From Prevotella sp. (GTDB taxonomy: Bacteria > Bacteroidota > Bacteroidia > Bacteroidales > Bacteroidaceae), in contig JAJPZD010000116.1 of NCBI GenBank assembly GCA_021204605.1, forward strand, positions 1 to 13,827: a stretch of 13,827 nt of DNA. Reading direction: 5' to 3'. The translations under genes were made by a program, and so were the position numbers. Shown in pieces: positions 12,501 to 13,827 of this stretch (its first letter is position 1; every line of letters begins with the position of its first letter). A model generated the notes under the pieces. The model did no database searches. It was not told the DNA's origin and saw only the letters and a list, made by a program, of their open reading frames with translations.

Positions 12501-13827
12501 TTGAAGAACACCTGCGGCCTGTCGCTAAGCACGGCAAGCGGTGTGTCGTTGCCCATTGCGCCTGTCGGTTCCTGGCCGTTCACGCACATCGGGATGATAG
12601 TGTCCTCGATATCCTCCTGTCCAAAGCCAAACACGAGTTCGTGTCGGATAAGGTTATCAACGCTGTTTGACACCTTACGGCCGCTTTTCAGTTTCTCAAG
12701 CTGTATGCGGTTGGTTGACAGCCACTGGCGGTAGGGATGCTCCGCCGCGAGGCGTTCCTTTATCTCACCGTCGTAGTAGATCTTGCCCTCTTGAGTGTCG
12801 ATCATCAATATCTTTCCCGGTTGCAGCCTGCCCTTCTCGGCAATCTCCGTCGGGTCGAAGTCCATCACACCCACCTCACTGGCCACAACCATCATGTCGT
12901 TCTTAGTTATCGTATAGCGTGCCGGGCGCAGGCCGTTGCGGTCGAGCATACCGCCGGCATAGCGGCCGTCGCTGAACAGCAGCGCGGCGGGGCCGTCCCA
13001 CGGCTCCATGAGTATAGAGTGGTATTCATAGAAGGCTTTCAGCTCCTCGGAAATAGGGTTTTTGTCGTTGAAGCTCTCCGGCACCATAAGAGTCATGGCA
13101 TGGGGCAACGACAGACCGCTCATCACGAAAAACTCGAACACGTTGTCGAGACTTGCCGAGTCGCTCATGCCCGGCTGCACGATAGGCGTTATGCGCCTGA
13201 TGTCCCCGAGCTGCTCGGAGCTTAGCACGCTCTCGCGGGCCTGCATCCAGCCCCTGTTGCCGCGTATGGTGTTGATCTCGCCGTTGTGGCACAAGAGGCG
13301 GAACGGCTGGGCGAGGCTCCACGTAGGGAAGGTGTTGGTAGAGAAGCGAGAGTGCACCAGTCCGATACCGCTCGTAAAGTAGTTGTTGGTCAGGTCAGGG
13401 AAATACTGCCTCAGCTGCAGGCTTGACAACATTCCCTTATACACTATGTTCTTGCTTGAAAGAGAACAGATGTAGAAGTCCTCGTCGTTCACCCTTTTCT
13501 CTATCTTCTTACGTATCACGTAAAGCGTGCGCTCAAACACAGGCACCTTGTCATCGGTAACACCCGTGACAAACACCTGCTTGATGTCCGGTTCGACGGC
13601 GCGTGCCGTCTCACCGAGGCAGTCGGGATTTGTGGGAACGTTGCGCAGGTGCATCAGGGAAAGCCCCTCGCGCTCTATCTCCTCGATCATTATACTCAAA
13701 ATCGCATGCTGCTTCTTGCTATCCTTCGGGAAGAACACAAGACCCGTACCGTATTTTCCCTTCTCCGGCACCGGTATTCCCTGCAAGAGGATAAACTCAT
13801 GGGGAATCTGAAGCAGTATGCCCGCAC
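9518..13827 (-). CDS. gltB: Glutamate synthase large (alpha) subunit, 5' end cut by the window edge
   Basis: The large GOGAT subunit releases ammonia from glutamine, channels it and reductively joins it to 2-oxoglutarate. The frame stays open to the last base, and the codons beyond 13786 read AGILLQIPHEFIL, normal gltB sequence, so the gene is partial; by comparison with the family about 60 residues including the catalytic N-terminal cysteine lie outside. About 1435 residues are visible: the rest of the glutaminase domain (HSRFSTNT, HNGEINT), the central domain, the FMN synthase domain (GEGGQLPGFK, SGAEGGTGASP), the 3Fe-4S motif C-x5-C-x4-C at nt 10637-10672, and the C-terminal GXGXG beta-helix (GDHCCEYMTGG, GMSGG). 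It ends 31 nt before gltD. The TTG at 13786 is not a start. Its promoter is outside the window. Confidence 0.96.
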   Translation of the reverse strand, partial: AGILLQIPHEFILLQGIPVPEKGKYGTGLVFFPKDSKKQHAILSIMIEEIEREGLSLMHLRNVPTNPDCLGETARAVEPDIKQVFVTGVTDDKVPVFERTLYVIRKKIEKRVNDEDFYICSLSSKNIVYKGMLSSLQLRQYFPDLTNNYFTSGIGLVHSRFSTNTFPTWSLAQPFRLLCHNGEINTIRGNRGWMQARESVLSSEQLGDIRRITPIVQPGMSDSASLDNVFEFFVMSGLSLPHAMTLMVPESFNDKNPISEELKAFYEYHSILMEPWDGPAALLFSDGRYAGGMLDRNGLRPARYTITKNDMMVVASEVGVMDFDPTEIAEKGRLQPGKILMIDTQEGKIYYDGEIKERLAAEHPYRQWLSTNRIQLEKLKSGRKVSNSVDNLIRHELVFGFGQEDIEDTIIPMCVNGQEPTGAMGNDTPLAVLSDRPQVFFNYFRQQFAQVTNPSIDSIRESLVMSLTEYIGRVGTGILKPDATNCKMVRLPHPILNNTQLDILCNIRYKGFNTVKLPILFECSKGEDGLHEALDHLCKEAERSVDEGYNYIILSDRDIDEAHAAIPSLLAVSAVHHYLISVGKRVQTALIVESGEIRETMHAALLLGYGASALCPYMTFAILDDLVKRGKIQENYETAEANYIKAVKKALLKIMAKMGISTIRSYRGAKIFESIGLSESLLKNYFGTDVSTIGGIGLETIARDAIAMHDAGFSKHAETDFLPNLGQFHYRKDGIKHAWNPETIATLQLATRTANYKKYKEFTQLVDDKESSIFIRDYFDLKSDRKPISIDKVEPVENIVKRFVAAGMSFGALSKEAHETVALAMNKLGTRSNTGEGGEDNDRFHATFNGISLSSKTKQIASGRFGVTTEYLVNAEEIQIKIAQGAKPGEGGQLPGFKVNEIIAKTRNSIPGISLISPPPHHDIYSIEDLAQLIFDLKNVNPKAAVSVKLVAESGVGTIAAGVAKAKADLIVISGAEGGTGASPASSMRFAGISTEIGISETQQTLVKNGLRGQVRLQVDGQLKTGRDIITMAMLGADEFGFGTLALIVLGCVMMRKCNMNTCPLGVTTQIPELRKHFLGKYEYLVNYFTFLAQEVREYLAELGYEKFDDIVGHTELIKKKTTKEHSKPALLDFTRLLHKEEGNCSIYHTTEPIHDLDNILDRQIIRSSMRAIDNKEEVNLDYAIKNTDRAAGTMLSGLIAEKYGEQGLPDSTVNIKFKGSAGQSFGAFLVRGVSFKLEGEANDYFGKGLSGGRIAILPPIRSNFNAEDNIIAGNTGLYGATSGELYVNGKVGERFGVRNSGAIAVIEGAGDHCCEYMTGGRVVVLGETGRNFAAGMSGGVAYVWDKNHNFDYFCNMDMVEINLVEESSYRKELHELIRQHYLYTGSKLARTMLDDWNRYVEDFIQVVPIEYKRVLQEEQVRKLQQKIADMQRDY

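Noticed and set aside
13784..13786. TTG as a start codon for gltB
   Set aside because: The frame is open to the window edge, and upstream codons encode AGILLQIPHEFIL, which is normal internal gltB sequence. The gene is truncated by the window.

Overview
The window looks like chromosomal DNA from a member of the Bacteroidales, most like Prevotella and its relatives. The evidence is the style of the gltB, gltD and M3 peptidase proteins, Bacteroidetes-type promoter boxes (TAnnTTTG with an upstream TTTG), AT-rich leaders without a Shine-Dalgarno sequence, and a secreted protein ending in the short NLNGQRV...GIYILNGKKV tail common on exported proteins of this group. The assignment rests on memory of these families, not on a search.

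Left part, + strand (38-4826): a four-gene cluster of an M3 oligopeptidase/peptidyl-dipeptidase, a dCMP/cytidine-type deaminase, a membrane-anchored S41 carboxyl-terminal processing protease with a PDZ domain, and 5-formyltetrahydrofolate cyclo-ligase. The first three genes are tightly packed (17-nt gap, then an overlap) and the fourth follows after 76 nt. A good -7 box lies at 4-12, just before the first gene. Peptide turnover, envelope proteolysis, dUMP supply and folate salvage are probably co-transcribed; the last two both feed thymidylate synthesis.

Middle (4827-5244): a convergent intergenic region with unusual content. It holds a pair of adjacent perfect hairpins (4906-4944), then a minisatellite of 21 units of 11 bp (4959-5187) with a higher-order alternation of two unit types, then the terminator of the opposite-strand gene.

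Centre, - strand (5245-7818): a large secreted acidic protein of about 857 aa made of a signal peptide, four diverged repeats of about 130-160 aa, a beta-rich module and a C-terminal sorting-like tail. No catalytic domain was recognised. It has its own textbook Bacteroidetes promoter (7974-8005), an uninterrupted 16-bp A/T run just upstream, a leader of about 150 nt and its own terminator. This is the least explained gene in the window.

Right part, - strand (8143-13827): gltB (5'-truncated by the window edge) and gltD, the large and small subunits of glutamate synthase (GOGAT), 31 nt apart and closed by a strong terminator at 8070-8108. Most of the window is housekeeping. The repeat protein with its homopolymer-flanked promoter, and the repetitive convergent spacer, are the parts worth a second look.
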